A stretch of DNA of 64,000 nucleotides from an uncultured Verrucomicrobiales bacterium (GCA_937901085.1 CALCHQ010000034.1:1-64000); one strand, 5' to 3'; shown: positions 50,383 to 59,118, counted from the stretch's first letter. The notes: generated by a model from the sequence alone, not told the origin. A program made the numbers and translations.

Positions 50383-51543
50383 ATGGCTGAACAATCCAAT
50401 CCCGGCCTCAAGGCTATTATTACGGGCGTCCTGCTGGGTGTGGCATCTGCCGCCCTGGGTGGGTACACCATGTATTCCGGCACGGTGGCCGATCCTGAAA
50501 CTGATATTTCTGCTGCCAAGGGCGATGGTTCGCTGACGGCTCGCGCAGAGAAGGTGAAAGAGACGCTGAAGCGCGATTTTACCATTGTGGATACGGCTCC
50601 TGCAGGTGCTGTCATCAATGGACAGCCGCGTCTTGCGCCGCTTTTCTTCTCCACCGAACTGTGGCAGATTACCCGTGATGATGCCAAGGAGGTGACCGTA
50701 GTGGATATCTACGACCCTGCGGCTCCCAGTATTCATGGCGACATTCCCAATACCTGGTTTATCTCCAACAATATTGCCGATGCCCTGGGCCGCTCCGATG
50801 GCCGTATCCTGGATAGTGACTCTGACGGTTTCACTAATGAAGAGGAGTTTGCTGCCAAGACCTGCCCCTCTGCTGCCAACAGCTATCCCGACCTGGCGCA
50901 TCCTGCCGGTTCTGCTCCCAAGCTTGAGGTTCTCAAGGTAAGTGTGGCACGCGCCATCATTACCACGGACAACATGTTTGGAGATATTTCCCAGAAACCC
51001 ACGACGGTGAACATCCGCATCTATGGCAAGCCGACGGATGTGCTTCCCCTGCACAAGGTGACCATCAAGCCGGGCGAAAGCTTCGGCCTTTCGAAAGATG
51101 ATAAGTCTGGCCGCTTTACGCTGGTGCGCTTCGATACGAAGGAATATGCGGATTACGGTGGCAATATGAACAAGGAAAATGTCATTGTCGTGCGCGATAA
51201 CGAAACGGCTTCCAATGAGAAGGAATTTGTTATCCGCGCAGGTAAGACCCCGGCTGGTCACAAGGACATGGGTACTCCCAATGAAAAGGGCCGCCGTATC
51301 AGTGATACATCGGTTACTCTGCGTGTAACTGCCGGTTCTGCAGCCGGTAAGCCCGAAGGCGAAATCCGCACGCAGCTGTACGGCTCGTTCCTGATTCCCG
51401 GTGGTAAGTCCGATGGTGCAGAACTTCGCGCCACGCTGGAATCTGTGGATGCCTCCGGCTCGGTCAATATCCGTCTGGAAGGTGCTGAAAGCCCCATTAA
51501 CGTGCCCAAAGCAGCCAAACAGGACAATTCTCCGAAAAAATAG
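50383..51543 (+). CDS. Amuc_1099-like membrane-anchored protein
   Basis: 386 residues. One N-terminal membrane helix (AIITGVLLGVASAALGGYTM) and a long periplasmic domain with VSVARAIITTDNMF, VTIKPGESFGLSKDD and KFVIRAG-type strands. No known enzyme motif. It follows the Amuc_1100 homologue by 24 bases and precedes the secretin, in the position of PilP-like pilotin or connector genes of type IV pilus operons, but it is longer than PilP. A connecting role between the inner-membrane complex and the secretin is an inference from position. Confidence 0.7.
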   Translation: MAEQSNPGLKAIITGVLLGVASAALGGYTMYSGTVADPETDISAAKGDGSLTARAEKVKETLKRDFTIVDTAPAGAVINGQPRLAPLFFSTELWQITRDDAKEVTVVDIYDPAAPSIHGDIPNTWFISNNIADALGRSDGRILDSDSDGFTNEEEFAAKTCPSAANSYPDLAHPAGSAPKLEVLKVSVARAIITTDNMFGDISQKPTTVNIRIYGKPTDVLPLHKVTIKPGESFGLSKDDKSGRFTLVRFDTKEYADYGGNMNKENVIVVRDNETASNEKEFVIRAGKTPAGHKDMGTPNEKGRRISDTSVTLRVTAGSAAGKPEGEIRTQLYGSFLIPGGKSDGAELRATLESVDASGSVNIRLEGAESPINVPKAAKQDNSPKK

Positions 51544-51585
51544 ACATAAAAATCCCAAGAAATAAACAAAAATTAAATTGTAGAC

Positions 51586-51615
51586 TTTACATTTGAACAA
51601 AATTCTGCCATAAAT
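51586..51615 (+). promoter_or_regulatory. Possible internal promoter of the secretin gene
   Basis: TTTACA (51586-51591), an 18-base spacer and ATAAAT (51610-51615), 12 bases before the ATG at 51627. The gap of 83 bases after the previous gene is AT-rich. Confidence 0.4.
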
Positions 51616-51626
51616 AGGACATTACC

Positions 51627-54404
51627 ATGAACCACATTCCTCTCATTAACTCAAAGCGCACGATGATCCTCGCTGCCATTGCTGTTTCCTGCCCCTTTGC
51701 GCAGGCTTCAACGGCAGGTTATATCACGACTTCGTCCGCTGCCGGCACCAGTCAGGTGGGTCCCACTGCTGTTTATACCGACGCTCAGCAGGATAGCATC
51801 AACGCCCGTGAAGCTGCCCGCCGCAAGGCCAAGACTTCCGAGGCTCTCGAACTGCTTCAGCAGGGCCGCACTTCCTACTCCCAGAAGGAATATGTGCAGG
51901 CTCTTGAAAAGTATGAAGCTGCCTGGAAGGTGCTTCCCAAGGCTCCGGCAACCCAGAAGCTGCAGGAATTCCTCGTCAAGAGCATTGGCGACGCTTCCAT
52001 CGCAGTAGCTATGGAGTATTCCCGCATCGGTCGTTATGACGAGGCCGAACAGCTTCTCCTTGATGTGCTGGAGCGCGACCCGAACAATAAGCGCGCCCGC
52101 CACGAACTTTCCCTGATGCGTGACCCTGTGCGTAACAATCCTGCGCTGACTCCCGAACACGTCAAGAACGTGGAGGAAGTAAACCGCCTTCTTACGCTTG
52201 CCTATGGTCACCTTGACCTGGGTAACTATGATGCAGCCTACGCTGAGTTCAACCGCGTCATCAAGATTGACCCCTACAATGCTGCTGCCCGCCGTGGTCA
52301 GGAAAGCATCAGCAAGCGCCGCTCCAACTATTATAAGGCCGCTCACGATTCTTTCCGTGCCAAGGCTCTTGCCGAAGTGGACGCCATGTGGGAAGAACAG
52401 CTTCCGCAGAACCTGCCCACCATCGAGCTTGGCTCCGCCGAGACGGTGGCTATCGCTGAGGGCGTGCTGCGCAACAGCGACAACCTCAAGGCCCTGAAGC
52501 TTGATAAGGTGGAATGGGAAGGTGTTCCCATGGAAGACGCTCTGGATATCCTCCGCGCCGAGGCTAACAAGAGCGGTATGCCCATGAACTTCATTTTTGA
52601 GAAGGCTCAGGCTCCTGCTCCCGTGGCTGCTCCCGCAGCTGCCGACGAAGAGGAAGAAGAGAGCGAAGATGAGGAAGAGGAAGAGGAAGAAGAGGAAGCC
52701 GCTGCTCCGGCTGCCGTCTACACCCCGCCGCCCCCCGCTGTCATCTCCAGCCTCAAGCTCTACAATGTCTCCGCTGCTGACCTGCTGGCCCGCATGTGCG
52801 CCCAGGCTGGTTGCGAGTACCGCGTTGAGGAAAATGCTGTGGTGGTCTACCAGAAGGGTGCAGGCTCTCACCGCATGACCCGCCGTCAGTGGACTGTGCG
52901 TCCGTCCTTCTTCCAAGGCTCTGAAGGTGGTGAAGAAGAAGAGGAGGAAGATGAAGGCTTCTCCTCCGGCAGCTCCCGCCGCACCAAGAAGATTGATGCT
53001 AAGGCCTCCCTCATCGACATGGGTGTGAACTTCCCGCAGGGTGCTACGGCCAAGTATTCTCCTGTGACTGGCGTACTCACGGTGACCAACACCGATGATG
53101 AGCTGGATACTGTGGAGGAAGCCATCAACAAGTTCCGTCAGGACATGCCCAAGATGGTAAAGGTGAGCGCCAAGTTTGTCGAGATTTCTCAGACGAACGA
53201 GGAGGAACTCTCCTTTGACTGGGTCATCAATCCCTTCTCTATCTCTGATTCCGGCAAGACCTATCTCGGTGGTGTAAATGGTGTCAACTCCAACCCGACC
53301 CGCACCATCAGCGATTTCGTCAGCAATGGCGGCAGCGCCTTCATCAACAATGGCGGTAGTGGTCAGTGGCCGATCAGCTCCTCCGGTAACTACACCAGCG
53401 CTACGGATGCTATCTCCAATGGCCTGATGACCGGCGGGCTTCGCTCTGGCTCCGGTGCCATTACTTCCGGCGCTCTGCAGAATCTTATTACTTCCGGCTC
53501 CGCTGGTGCTTCCGCCTCTTCCTCTGTGGCTCCTGGTGTGATGTCCCTCTCCGGCATCTACAACAGCGGTTCCTACCAGATGATTATGCGTGGCCTTTCC
53601 CAGAAGAAGGGTGTTGACGTGATGTCCGCTCCGAGCCTGGTCATCAGCGGTGACGAGCCGATGGATTATGCTCCCGCTCCCGACCAGCTGGCTTCTGACC
53701 AGAACGATGAAACCGGTTGCGCCAAGATTGAGGTTGTGCGTCGCTTCGTGTATCCGACTGAATACGACGAACCGCAGATCAACAGCACGAGCAACAATAA
53801 CAACAACAATAACAACAATAATAACAACGGCAGCAACATCAGCATGCCCGTGGCTTCTCCGGCCAACCCCTCCAGCTGGGGTGTTGAAGAAGTGGGTGTG
53901 ATGCTTCGCTTCCAGATTGAACCCCTCAAGGAGGGTGATGGTGACATTGTTCGCTTCAAGCGTTTCGAGATTCGCGTCATCGATTTCGAAGGTTTCGTGA
54001 ACTACGGTTCTCCCATCACCGCCGGTATTGCCAACCAGTCCAAGATTGAGCATATTACTCTGACGGATAACCGCATTGATATGCCCATCTTCAACCGCCG
54101 CTACATCAACTCCAACCCCTGCGTGTATGATGGTCACACCATCGCCATCGGTGGTATGATTCAGGATGAGGTGCAGAAGGTGGAGGACAAGGTGCCCGTA
54201 TTCGGTGACCTTCCCCTGATTGGCCGCCTGTTCCGCAGCAATGCTGAGGCTCATATCCGCAAGAACCTGATGGTGTTCGTCACCGCCGATGTGATTGACC
54301 CCTTCGGTAAGCCGATGCGTAAGCGCGACACCGGCACGAGCGCAGCGGGTACCACCGCTTCCGTCCCTGGTCTCTTCCCGGATGACGGTCTGGTGAACCC
54401 CTGA
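51627..54404 (+). CDS. Secretin with TPR region (PilQ/GspD family, Amuc_1098-like)
   Basis: 925 residues. A signal peptide (about 1-28) is followed by TPR-like helices (70-230). Then come an acidic low-complexity block (341-357, EEEEESEDEEEEEEEEE), a secretin N-domain, a second acidic block (436-442), and the secretin channel from about 500 to 890 with VPVFGDLPLIGRLFRSN near the C-terminus, the hallmark of the family. A 12-residue asparagine run (about 723-734) lies in a loop before the last third. The protein would form the outer-membrane pore through which a pilus or fibre passes. It closes the operon, and no PilB, PilT, PilC or pilin gene is seen, so the motor and fibre are encoded elsewhere. 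Confidence 0.9.
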   Translation: MNHIPLINSKRTMILAAIAVSCPFAQASTAGYITTSSAAGTSQVGPTAVYTDAQQDSINAREAARRKAKTSEALELLQQGRTSYSQKEYVQALEKYEAAWKVLPKAPATQKLQEFLVKSIGDASIAVAMEYSRIGRYDEAEQLLLDVLERDPNNKRARHELSLMRDPVRNNPALTPEHVKNVEEVNRLLTLAYGHLDLGNYDAAYAEFNRVIKIDPYNAAARRGQESISKRRSNYYKAAHDSFRAKALAEVDAMWEEQLPQNLPTIELGSAETVAIAEGVLRNSDNLKALKLDKVEWEGVPMEDALDILRAEANKSGMPMNFIFEKAQAPAPVAAPAAADEEEEESEDEEEEEEEEEAAAPAAVYTPPPPAVISSLKLYNVSAADLLARMCAQAGCEYRVEENAVVVYQKGAGSHRMTRRQWTVRPSFFQGSEGGEEEEEEDEGFSSGSSRRTKKIDAKASLIDMGVNFPQGATAKYSPVTGVLTVTNTDDELDTVEEAINKFRQDMPKMVKVSAKFVEISQTNEEELSFDWVINPFSISDSGKTYLGGVNGVNSNPTRTISDFVSNGGSAFINNGGSGQWPISSSGNYTSATDAISNGLMTGGLRSGSGAITSGALQNLITSGSAGASASSSVAPGVMSLSGIYNSGSYQMIMRGLSQKKGVDVMSAPSLVISGDEPMDYAPAPDQLASDQNDETGCAKIEVVRRFVYPTEYDEPQINSTSNNNNNNNNNNNNGSNISMPVASPANPSSWGVEEVGVMLRFQIEPLKEGDGDIVRFKRFEIRVIDFEGFVNYGSPITAGIANQSKIEHITLTDNRIDMPIFNRRYINSNPCVYDGHTIAIGGMIQDEVQKVEDKVPVFGDLPLIGRLFRSNAEAHIRKNLMVFVTADVIDPFGKPMRKRDTGTSAAGTTASVPGLFPDDGLVNP
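53793..53828 (+). repeat. AAC/AAT codon repeat in the secretin gene
   Basis: Twelve asparagine codons in a row, 36 bases of only A, C and T triplets (AAY). The run sits inside the secretin reading frame, so changes in copy number keep the frame and vary loop length. Confidence 0.85.
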
Positions 54405-54429
54405 TTTGACCCGGTTCAATGGTAATTTT

Positions 54430-54467
54430 GCCCCGCTCCTGAAAAATGGAGCGGGGCGATTTTTTTG
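54430..54467 (+). terminator. Rho-independent terminator of the pilus operon
   Basis: A perfect 10-bp stem GCCCCGCTCC/GGAGCGGGGC with an 8-base loop, then GATTTTTTT. Confidence 0.95.
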
Positions 54468-54504
54468 CAGAATTAAAAAAAATGATTTTTTTATCATATT
54501 TTGC

Positions 54505-54533
54505 TTGCATTGGTGCAGAAGCTGTGGTAAATT
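54505..54533 (+). promoter_or_regulatory. Promoter of tRNA-Glu
   Basis: TTGCAT (54505-54510), a 17-base spacer and TAAATT (54528-54533), followed by GCCGTCGCGC. Identical hexamers and spacing to the tRNA-Tyr promoter. Confidence 0.8.
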
Positions 54534-54567
54534 GCCGTCGCGCTGATGGAAATCAGGGCAAAAGAAA

Positions 54568-54640
54568 GTCTGGATCGTCTAGAGGCCTAGGACTCGCGCC
54601 TTTCACGCGCGCAACACGGGTTCGAATCCCGTTCCAGATG
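54568..54640 (+). tRNA. tRNA-Glu, anticodon TTC
   Basis: 73 bases; acceptor GTCTGGA pairs with TCCAGAT, discriminator G. The anticodon stem CGCGC/GCGCG holds loop CTTTCAC. No encoded CCA. Confidence 0.93.
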
Positions 54641-54642
54641 TA

Positions 54643-54676
54643 AAACGGTTCCTCCGCAAGGTGGAACCGTTTTTTC
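54643..54676 (+). terminator. Rho-independent terminator of tRNA-Glu
   Basis: AAACGGTTCC paired with GGAACCGTTT, then TTTT, right after the tRNA and before the MATE gene start. Confidence 0.8.
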
Positions 54677-54690
54677 TGTCTCTGTTTAAT

Positions 54691-56070
54691 ATGAAGAGTA
54701 AGGAGTCAAGCTGGATTGATTGTCGTGAGCTGAAGCGTCTGCTGGTACTCATGCTGCCGCTCTATGGGGCAAACCTGCTTCATATGGGGATGGGCGTGGT
54801 TGATACGATTGTGGCAGGTAAGGCCGGACCGGAGCAGCTGGCCGGGGTGGCGCTCGGCTCCTCGGTGACGGTTCCCATCATGGTGGCAGTTGGTGCGGTG
54901 CTGACGATTGTCGGGCCTATGATCTCCCGCCTCCGCGGGGCGGGCTGCGAGGGGAAGGTGGGGTTGCTGCTCAATAATGCAAAGTTGCTTTCGCTGCTGC
55001 TGATGGTAGTTGAAGGGGTGGCTCTGCTGGCAGGTGTGCGTGTGTTTGCGCTGGTGTCTGATGACCCGGTCATGGTGAAGGTGGCGCAGGATTACCTGTA
55101 TTTCCTGGTGCTGGCCGTGCCGGCCAGTGTGATGATGCGAGCCTTGCAGGGGCATTTTGAGGGCTACGGCCACACGCGCCCGGCTATGCTGATTGCTCTG
55201 GTGGGGCTTGTGTTGAATATCCCTCTTAATTATTTATTCGTGTTTGGCTGGGGGCCAGTTCCCGCCATGGGTGGTGCTGGCTGTGGCCTGACGACTGCCT
55301 TGATTCATTACTTGATGGTGGCCGCCTTGCTTCTGCTCATGCTTATCTACCCGCGTTATCGCCGTAATCTGGCTCACATGTGGGCCAGCCGCCGCCCGGA
55401 GTGGAGAGTGGTGCGCGATATTTTTTCCAAGGGCTTGCCGCTTGGTGTGGCGTCGCTTTGTGAAATGACCTTTTTCTGTGTTGTGACCCTGGTCATCGCC
55501 CCGCTCGGGGCGCTGGCTGTGGGCGCGCATCAGATTGCCATCAATGTATCGGCGGTGCTGTTCATGTTCCCTCTTTCGCTGAGCATTGCCTCCTCCATAC
55601 GCTCTGCTTTCCATGTAGGCGCTCGTGACCAGGGCAAATTTGATGCCCTGGTACGCACCTGTATTGTGTTCATGCTGGTGGTGGTGTTCTTCTCTGCGGC
55701 GATTACCATCGTGTTCCGTCGCGATATTATTGCGCTGTACACGGATGATGCTTCTATTATAGATACAGCCTCTCTGCTTCTGTGCGTGTGTGCGGTATAC
55801 CAGCTTTCCGATGCAGTTCAGGCGCTCATGTGTGGCCTGCTGCGCGGTTGTCATGATACCAAGGCTATCACCTGGGTCAATATGTTTTCATACTGGGTCA
55901 TAGGTTTCCCGCTGGCCTGTATCCTGATTCGTACGGATTACCTGGTGCCTGCGCTGGGGGCTATGGGTGCCTGGGTCAGTTTTGTGGTGGCGCTCACCAT
56001 TACTGCCGTGCTGTTGAGCTGGCGGTTTGCGTATGTGCGCCGGCTTGTTTTTGAAAAAAATGCAGGGTAG
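54691..56070 (+). CDS. MATE-family multidrug/toxic compound exporter
   Basis: 459 residues. ATG 54691 was chosen; the longer reading from 54661 runs back through the tRNA-Glu terminator. Twelve predicted helices arranged as two six-helix halves, with the MATE-type motif PLYGANLLHMGMGVVDTIVA at the start and AVGAHQIAINVSAVLFMFPL at the start of the second half. It probably exports cationic drugs or metabolites with Na+ or H+. It sits directly upstream of the ribosomal operon, but a strong promoter follows at 56095. Confidence 0.92.
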   Translation: MKSKESSWIDCRELKRLLVLMLPLYGANLLHMGMGVVDTIVAGKAGPEQLAGVALGSSVTVPIMVAVGAVLTIVGPMISRLRGAGCEGKVGLLLNNAKLLSLLLMVVEGVALLAGVRVFALVSDDPVMVKVAQDYLYFLVLAVPASVMMRALQGHFEGYGHTRPAMLIALVGLVLNIPLNYLFVFGWGPVPAMGGAGCGLTTALIHYLMVAALLLLMLIYPRYRRNLAHMWASRRPEWRVVRDIFSKGLPLGVASLCEMTFFCVVTLVIAPLGALAVGAHQIAINVSAVLFMFPLSLSIASSIRSAFHVGARDQGKFDALVRTCIVFMLVVVFFSAAITIVFRRDIIALYTDDASIIDTASLLLCVCAVYQLSDAVQALMCGLLRGCHDTKAITWVNMFSYWVIGFPLACILIRTDYLVPALGAMGAWVSFVVALTITAVLLSWRFAYVRRLVFEKNAG

Positions 56071-56094
56071 GGGAGAAAAGTCGCGTTATTTTGC

Positions 56095-56123
56095 TTGACG
56101 CGTGGAAGAGATGAGCGTATAGT
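56095..56123 (+). promoter_or_regulatory. Promoter of the rplX-led ribosomal operon
   Basis: TTGACG (56095-56100), a 17-base spacer and TATAGT (56118-56123), 59 bases before the ATG at 56182. Confidence 0.85.
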
Positions 56124-56130
56124 GGGTGCC

Positions 56131-56152
56131 CCGCACTACAGGTGTAGTGTGG
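56131..56152 (+). promoter_or_regulatory. Leader hairpin at the start of the rplX transcript
   Basis: CCGCACTACA (56131-56140) pairs with TGTAGTGTGG (56143-56152), one G-T. It begins right at the predicted transcription start, so it could stabilise the message or be a site for autoregulation by a ribosomal protein. Confidence 0.6.
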
Positions 56153-56181
56153 CCTAAACACATACTAAGAAAACACAAACG

Positions 56182-56406
56182 ATGAAGACCCACGTGAAGA
56201 AAGGTGATAACGTTGAAGTTATTGCTGGCAAGAACAAGGGCAAGCGTGGTGTTGTTCTTTCCGTGAATGCCAAGAAGCAGACCGTGACGGTGGAGGGTGC
56301 CCGCATCCTCAAGAAGGCTACCAAGCCCACCGAAGCTGACCCTGAAGGCGGCATCAAGGAAATCGACGGCGCCATCCACATCTCCAATGTGAAGAAAGTG
56401 AGCTGA
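56182..56406 (+). CDS. rplX: 50S ribosomal protein L24
   Basis: 74 residues, a short form. The KOW motif is VKKGDNVEVIAGKNKGKRGVV; the rest gives the strands of the SH3-like fold. L24 starts 50S assembly. Here it is the first gene of the operon: the rplN gene that normally precedes it is absent, and its place is taken by the MATE gene and the promoter at 56095. Confidence 0.96.
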   Translation: MKTHVKKGDNVEVIAGKNKGKRGVVLSVNAKKQTVTVEGARILKKATKPTEADPEGGIKEIDGAIHISNVKKVS

Positions 56407-56479
56407 TGCCGCAAGGCTGAAACTCCGCGCTTAAGCCATCACCAAACGAACTAATAACAAGAGCTGACCCGCTAATATT

Positions 56480-57052
56480 ATGAGCACACCTACATTGCTT
56501 ACATACTACAAGGAGACGGTCACCAAGGCCCTCCAGGCGAAGCACAACTATGCCAACGTGCATCAGATTCCCCGTCTTGAAAAGATTGTGGTGACCACAT
56601 GCATGGGCAAGCACCCCGACCGCAAGCAGGCTGTTGAGGATGCTGTTGCTGAAATCGCCAAAATCACCGGCCAGAAGCCGGCTATGACCTACGCCCGCAA
56701 GAGCGTGGCTAACTTCAAACTCCGCGAGGGTGAAGTCCTCGGCGCCCGTGTGACGCTGCGTTCCACCCAGATGTGGGAGTTCCTCGATCGCTTCATCAAC
56801 ATTACCGCCCCCAACATCCGCGACTTCCGTGGCCTGCCCACCAAGTCCTTTGACGGCCGCGGTAACTATGCCATCGGTATTCCGGACCAGTCCATCTTCC
56901 CTGAAATCGAACTGGACCAGATCAAGCGTAACATCGGTTTCGACATCATCTTCGTAACCACCGCCAACACGGACGAAGAAGGTCGCGACCTGCTTGCAGA
57001 GCTGGGTATTCCCTTCCGCAAGCCCTCCAAGAAGACTGAAGAAAACGCCTAA
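56480..57052 (+). CDS. rplE: 50S ribosomal protein L5
   Basis: 190 residues. Motifs IPRLEKIVVTTCMGKHPDRK, GQKPAMTYARKSVANFKLRE and FDGRGNYAIGIPDQSIFPEI are diagnostic; it binds 5S rRNA. The 73-base gap after rplX and the absence of rpsN between this gene and rpsH are unusual. Confidence 0.97.
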   Translation: MSTPTLLTYYKETVTKALQAKHNYANVHQIPRLEKIVVTTCMGKHPDRKQAVEDAVAEIAKITGQKPAMTYARKSVANFKLREGEVLGARVTLRSTQMWEFLDRFINITAPNIRDFRGLPTKSFDGRGNYAIGIPDQSIFPEIELDQIKRNIGFDIIFVTTANTDEEGRDLLAELGIPFRKPSKKTEENA

Positions 57053-57066
57053 CCTAAATTACGATT

Positions 57067-57468
57067 ATGGCAGTATTAAGTGATCCTATCGCAGATTTCC
57101 TCACCCGCGTGAAGAACGCCGGCGCCGCCCGCAACGAGGTTTTCACCGCTCCCTACTCCAGCATCAAGGCTGAAATCGCCCGCATCCTGCAGGCTGAAGG
57201 CTACATCTGGAGCTACGAGATTGTGGGTGAAGGCAAGGATAAGGCCATCAAGGTCAAGTCCAAGTTCACGAACGAGGGTAAGTCCATCATTACGGACGTG
57301 AAGCGTGTGTCCAAGCCTGGTCGCCGCGTATACGTTCCCTCCGCCGAGATTCCGACCGTCATGAACGGCCTGGGCATCTCTATCGTTTCCACCTCCCGCG
57401 GCATGATGACGGGCGCTCAGGCCCGCAAGCAGCAGATTGGTGGTGAGCTCATCGCTCTTATCTGGTAA
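57067..57468 (+). CDS. rpsH: 30S ribosomal protein S8
   Basis: 133 residues; DPIADFLTRVKNA at the start and STSRGMMTGAQARKQQIGGE near the end, the rRNA-binding signature of S8. It follows rplE by 14 bases; rpsN, which usually lies between, is missing. Confidence 0.97.
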   Translation: MAVLSDPIADFLTRVKNAGAARNEVFTAPYSSIKAEIARILQAEGYIWSYEIVGEGKDKAIKVKSKFTNEGKSIITDVKRVSKPGRRVYVPSAEIPTVMNGLGISIVSTSRGMMTGAQARKQQIGGELIALIW

Positions 57469-57495
57469 CATTAACCCCTGACCTGAAAGAAGAAT

Positions 57496-58035
57496 ATGTC
57501 TCGAGTAGGTAAAAAGACTATCACCGTTCCCGCCGGCGTGACCGTGACGATTAACGGTGCTGATGTTACCGTCAAGGGTGCCAAGGGTGAGCTGAAGTGG
57601 ACAATGGCTCCCGGCATCTCCGCCGCCCAGGAAGGCGACGTGCTGACCGTTTCCCGCGCCAGCGAGGACCGCCAGCTTCGCGCTCTGCACGGCACAACCC
57701 GCTCCCTCATCGCTAACATGGTTGAGGGTGTGTCCAAGGGCTTCGAAAAGAAGCTTGAAATCGTAGGTGTGGGTCTGAAGGCCGCCGTGAAGGGCAATGT
57801 GCTCGACCTGGCCCTCGGTAAGTCCCACCCCATCCTTCACCCCATCCCCGCCGGCCTTACCGTGACGGTAGCCGACAACACCAAGGTGACGGTGGCAGGT
57901 ATCGACAAGCAGCTTGTCGGTCAGTTCGCAGCAGAAGTGCGCGGTTACTATCCCCCTGAGCCGTACAAGGGCAAGGGTGTCCACTACGTGGGCGAGTACA
58001 TCCGCCGCAAGGAAGGCAAGAGCGTTGGCAAGTAA
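57496..58035 (+). CDS. rplF: 50S ribosomal protein L6
   Basis: 179 residues with the two alpha/beta domains and the signature KGKGVHYVGEYIRRKEGKSV. It stabilises the 50S subunit near the sarcin-ricin loop. The start MSRVGKKTITVPAGVTV is standard. Confidence 0.97.
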   Translation: MSRVGKKTITVPAGVTVTINGADVTVKGAKGELKWTMAPGISAAQEGDVLTVSRASEDRQLRALHGTTRSLIANMVEGVSKGFEKKLEIVGVGLKAAVKGNVLDLALGKSHPILHPIPAGLTVTVADNTKVTVAGIDKQLVGQFAAEVRGYYPPEPYKGKGVHYVGEYIRRKEGKSVGK

Positions 58036-58076
58036 TCATTATCATCTCAAACCCTTTAAAAGTTTATTAGAAGAAT

Positions 58077-58427
58077 ATGAGCACTATCAATCGCAAAGCC
58101 ATCCGTTCCCGCGTTCATATGCGTATCCGCAAGAAGCTTGCCGGTACGCCTGAGCGTCCCCGTCTGGCTGTCAATTTCTCTAACCAGCACGTCTATGCCC
58201 AGGTGATCGACGACACCAAGGGTGTGACCCTCTGCAGCGCCTGCACCCAGCAGGTTGAGCTGAAGAAGGCCAATCTGGAGACCGCCGCCAAGGTGGGCGC
58301 CCTGATTGGTGAGCGCGCGCTGGCCGCCGGTATCACAGAGGTCGTGTTCGACCGCGGTGGTTTCCTCTACCACGGGAAGGTTAAGGCCCTGGCCGATGCC
58401 GCTCGTGAGGCTGGTCTGAAATTCTAA
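58077..58427 (+). CDS. rplR: 50S ribosomal protein L18
   Basis: 116 residues; RMRIRKKLAGTPERPRLAVN-type start (here HMRIRKKLAGTPERPRLAVN), then IGERALAAGITEVVFDRGGF. L18 brings 5S rRNA to the 50S subunit. Standard position after rplF. Confidence 0.96.
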   Translation: MSTINRKAIRSRVHMRIRKKLAGTPERPRLAVNFSNQHVYAQVIDDTKGVTLCSACTQQVELKKANLETAAKVGALIGERALAAGITEVVFDRGGFLYHGKVKALADAAREAGLKF

Positions 58428-58447
58428 AGAAGAAAGGTTTATAGAAA

Positions 58448-59086
58448 ATGAACACTGAAGAAACGAAAGCTCCGGCCGAAGAGACGACGCAGGCTCCCGC
58501 CGCCCCGCAGCAGCGTGGTGGCCGCGCTCCCCGTCGCGATGGCAACCGTCCTGGCCGCGGCCCGCGCCGTGAGGGTGGTCGCCGCACCGAGACTCCCGCT
58601 GAGGAAGGTCCCCAGCTGATGGAGAAGGTTGTGTACGTGAACCGTTGCGCTAAGGTTGTTAAGGGTGGCCGCCGCTTCTCCTTCTCCGCCCTCATCGTAG
58701 TGGGCGACCAGAAGGGCAAGGTTGGCTACGGCTTCGGCAAGGCCAACGAAGTGTCCGACGCTATCCGCAAGGGTACCGATGCTGCCAAGCGTGCCATGAA
58801 GAAGGTTGTCGTGGTGAACGACACCATCCCGCACGAAGTGTACAGTGAGTTCGGTGGCGCCAAGATCGTTCTCAAGCCCGCTGCTTCCGGTACTGGCCTT
58901 GTGGCCAGCGCCAAGGTGCGTTCCGTCCTGGAAGCTGCCGGTGTGACCAACGTCATCGCAAAGTCCCTGGGTTCCTCCAATGCTGCTAACGTGGTGAAGG
59001 CCACCATGCAGGCCATGCTCGACATGCGCACGGCTGACCAGGTGCTTTCCGCCCGTGGCAAGAAGAAGAAGGACGCCTCCATCTGA
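58448..59086 (+). CDS. rpsE: 30S ribosomal protein S5 with an N-terminal extension
   Basis: 212 residues, about 45 longer than usual. The N-terminal 55 residues are low-complexity and basic, with RGG- and RRD-like repeats (QRGGRAPRRDGNRPGRGPRR) between acidic segments. The S5 core starts near residue 56 with EKVVYVNRCAKVVKGGRRFS and has GKANEVSDAIRKGTDAAKRA. S5 guards decoding fidelity. The extension may bind RNA. rpmD (L30) is absent after it. Confidence 0.95.
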   Translation: MNTEETKAPAEETTQAPAAPQQRGGRAPRRDGNRPGRGPRREGGRRTETPAEEGPQLMEKVVYVNRCAKVVKGGRRFSFSALIVVGDQKGKVGYGFGKANEVSDAIRKGTDAAKRAMKKVVVVNDTIPHEVYSEFGGAKIVLKPAASGTGLVASAKVRSVLEAAGVTNVIAKSLGSSNAANVVKATMQAMLDMRTADQVLSARGKKKKDASI

Positions 59087-59118
59087 GTTAAACCACCAAC
59101 CATAGATATTCAAGAATC

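Noticed and set aside
47538..54497. Very long open frames on the minus strand opposite the pilus genes
   Set aside because: They follow the codon pattern of the plus-strand genes in mirror image, lack start signals and encode no recognisable domain, while the plus-strand frames carry clear PilM and secretin motifs.
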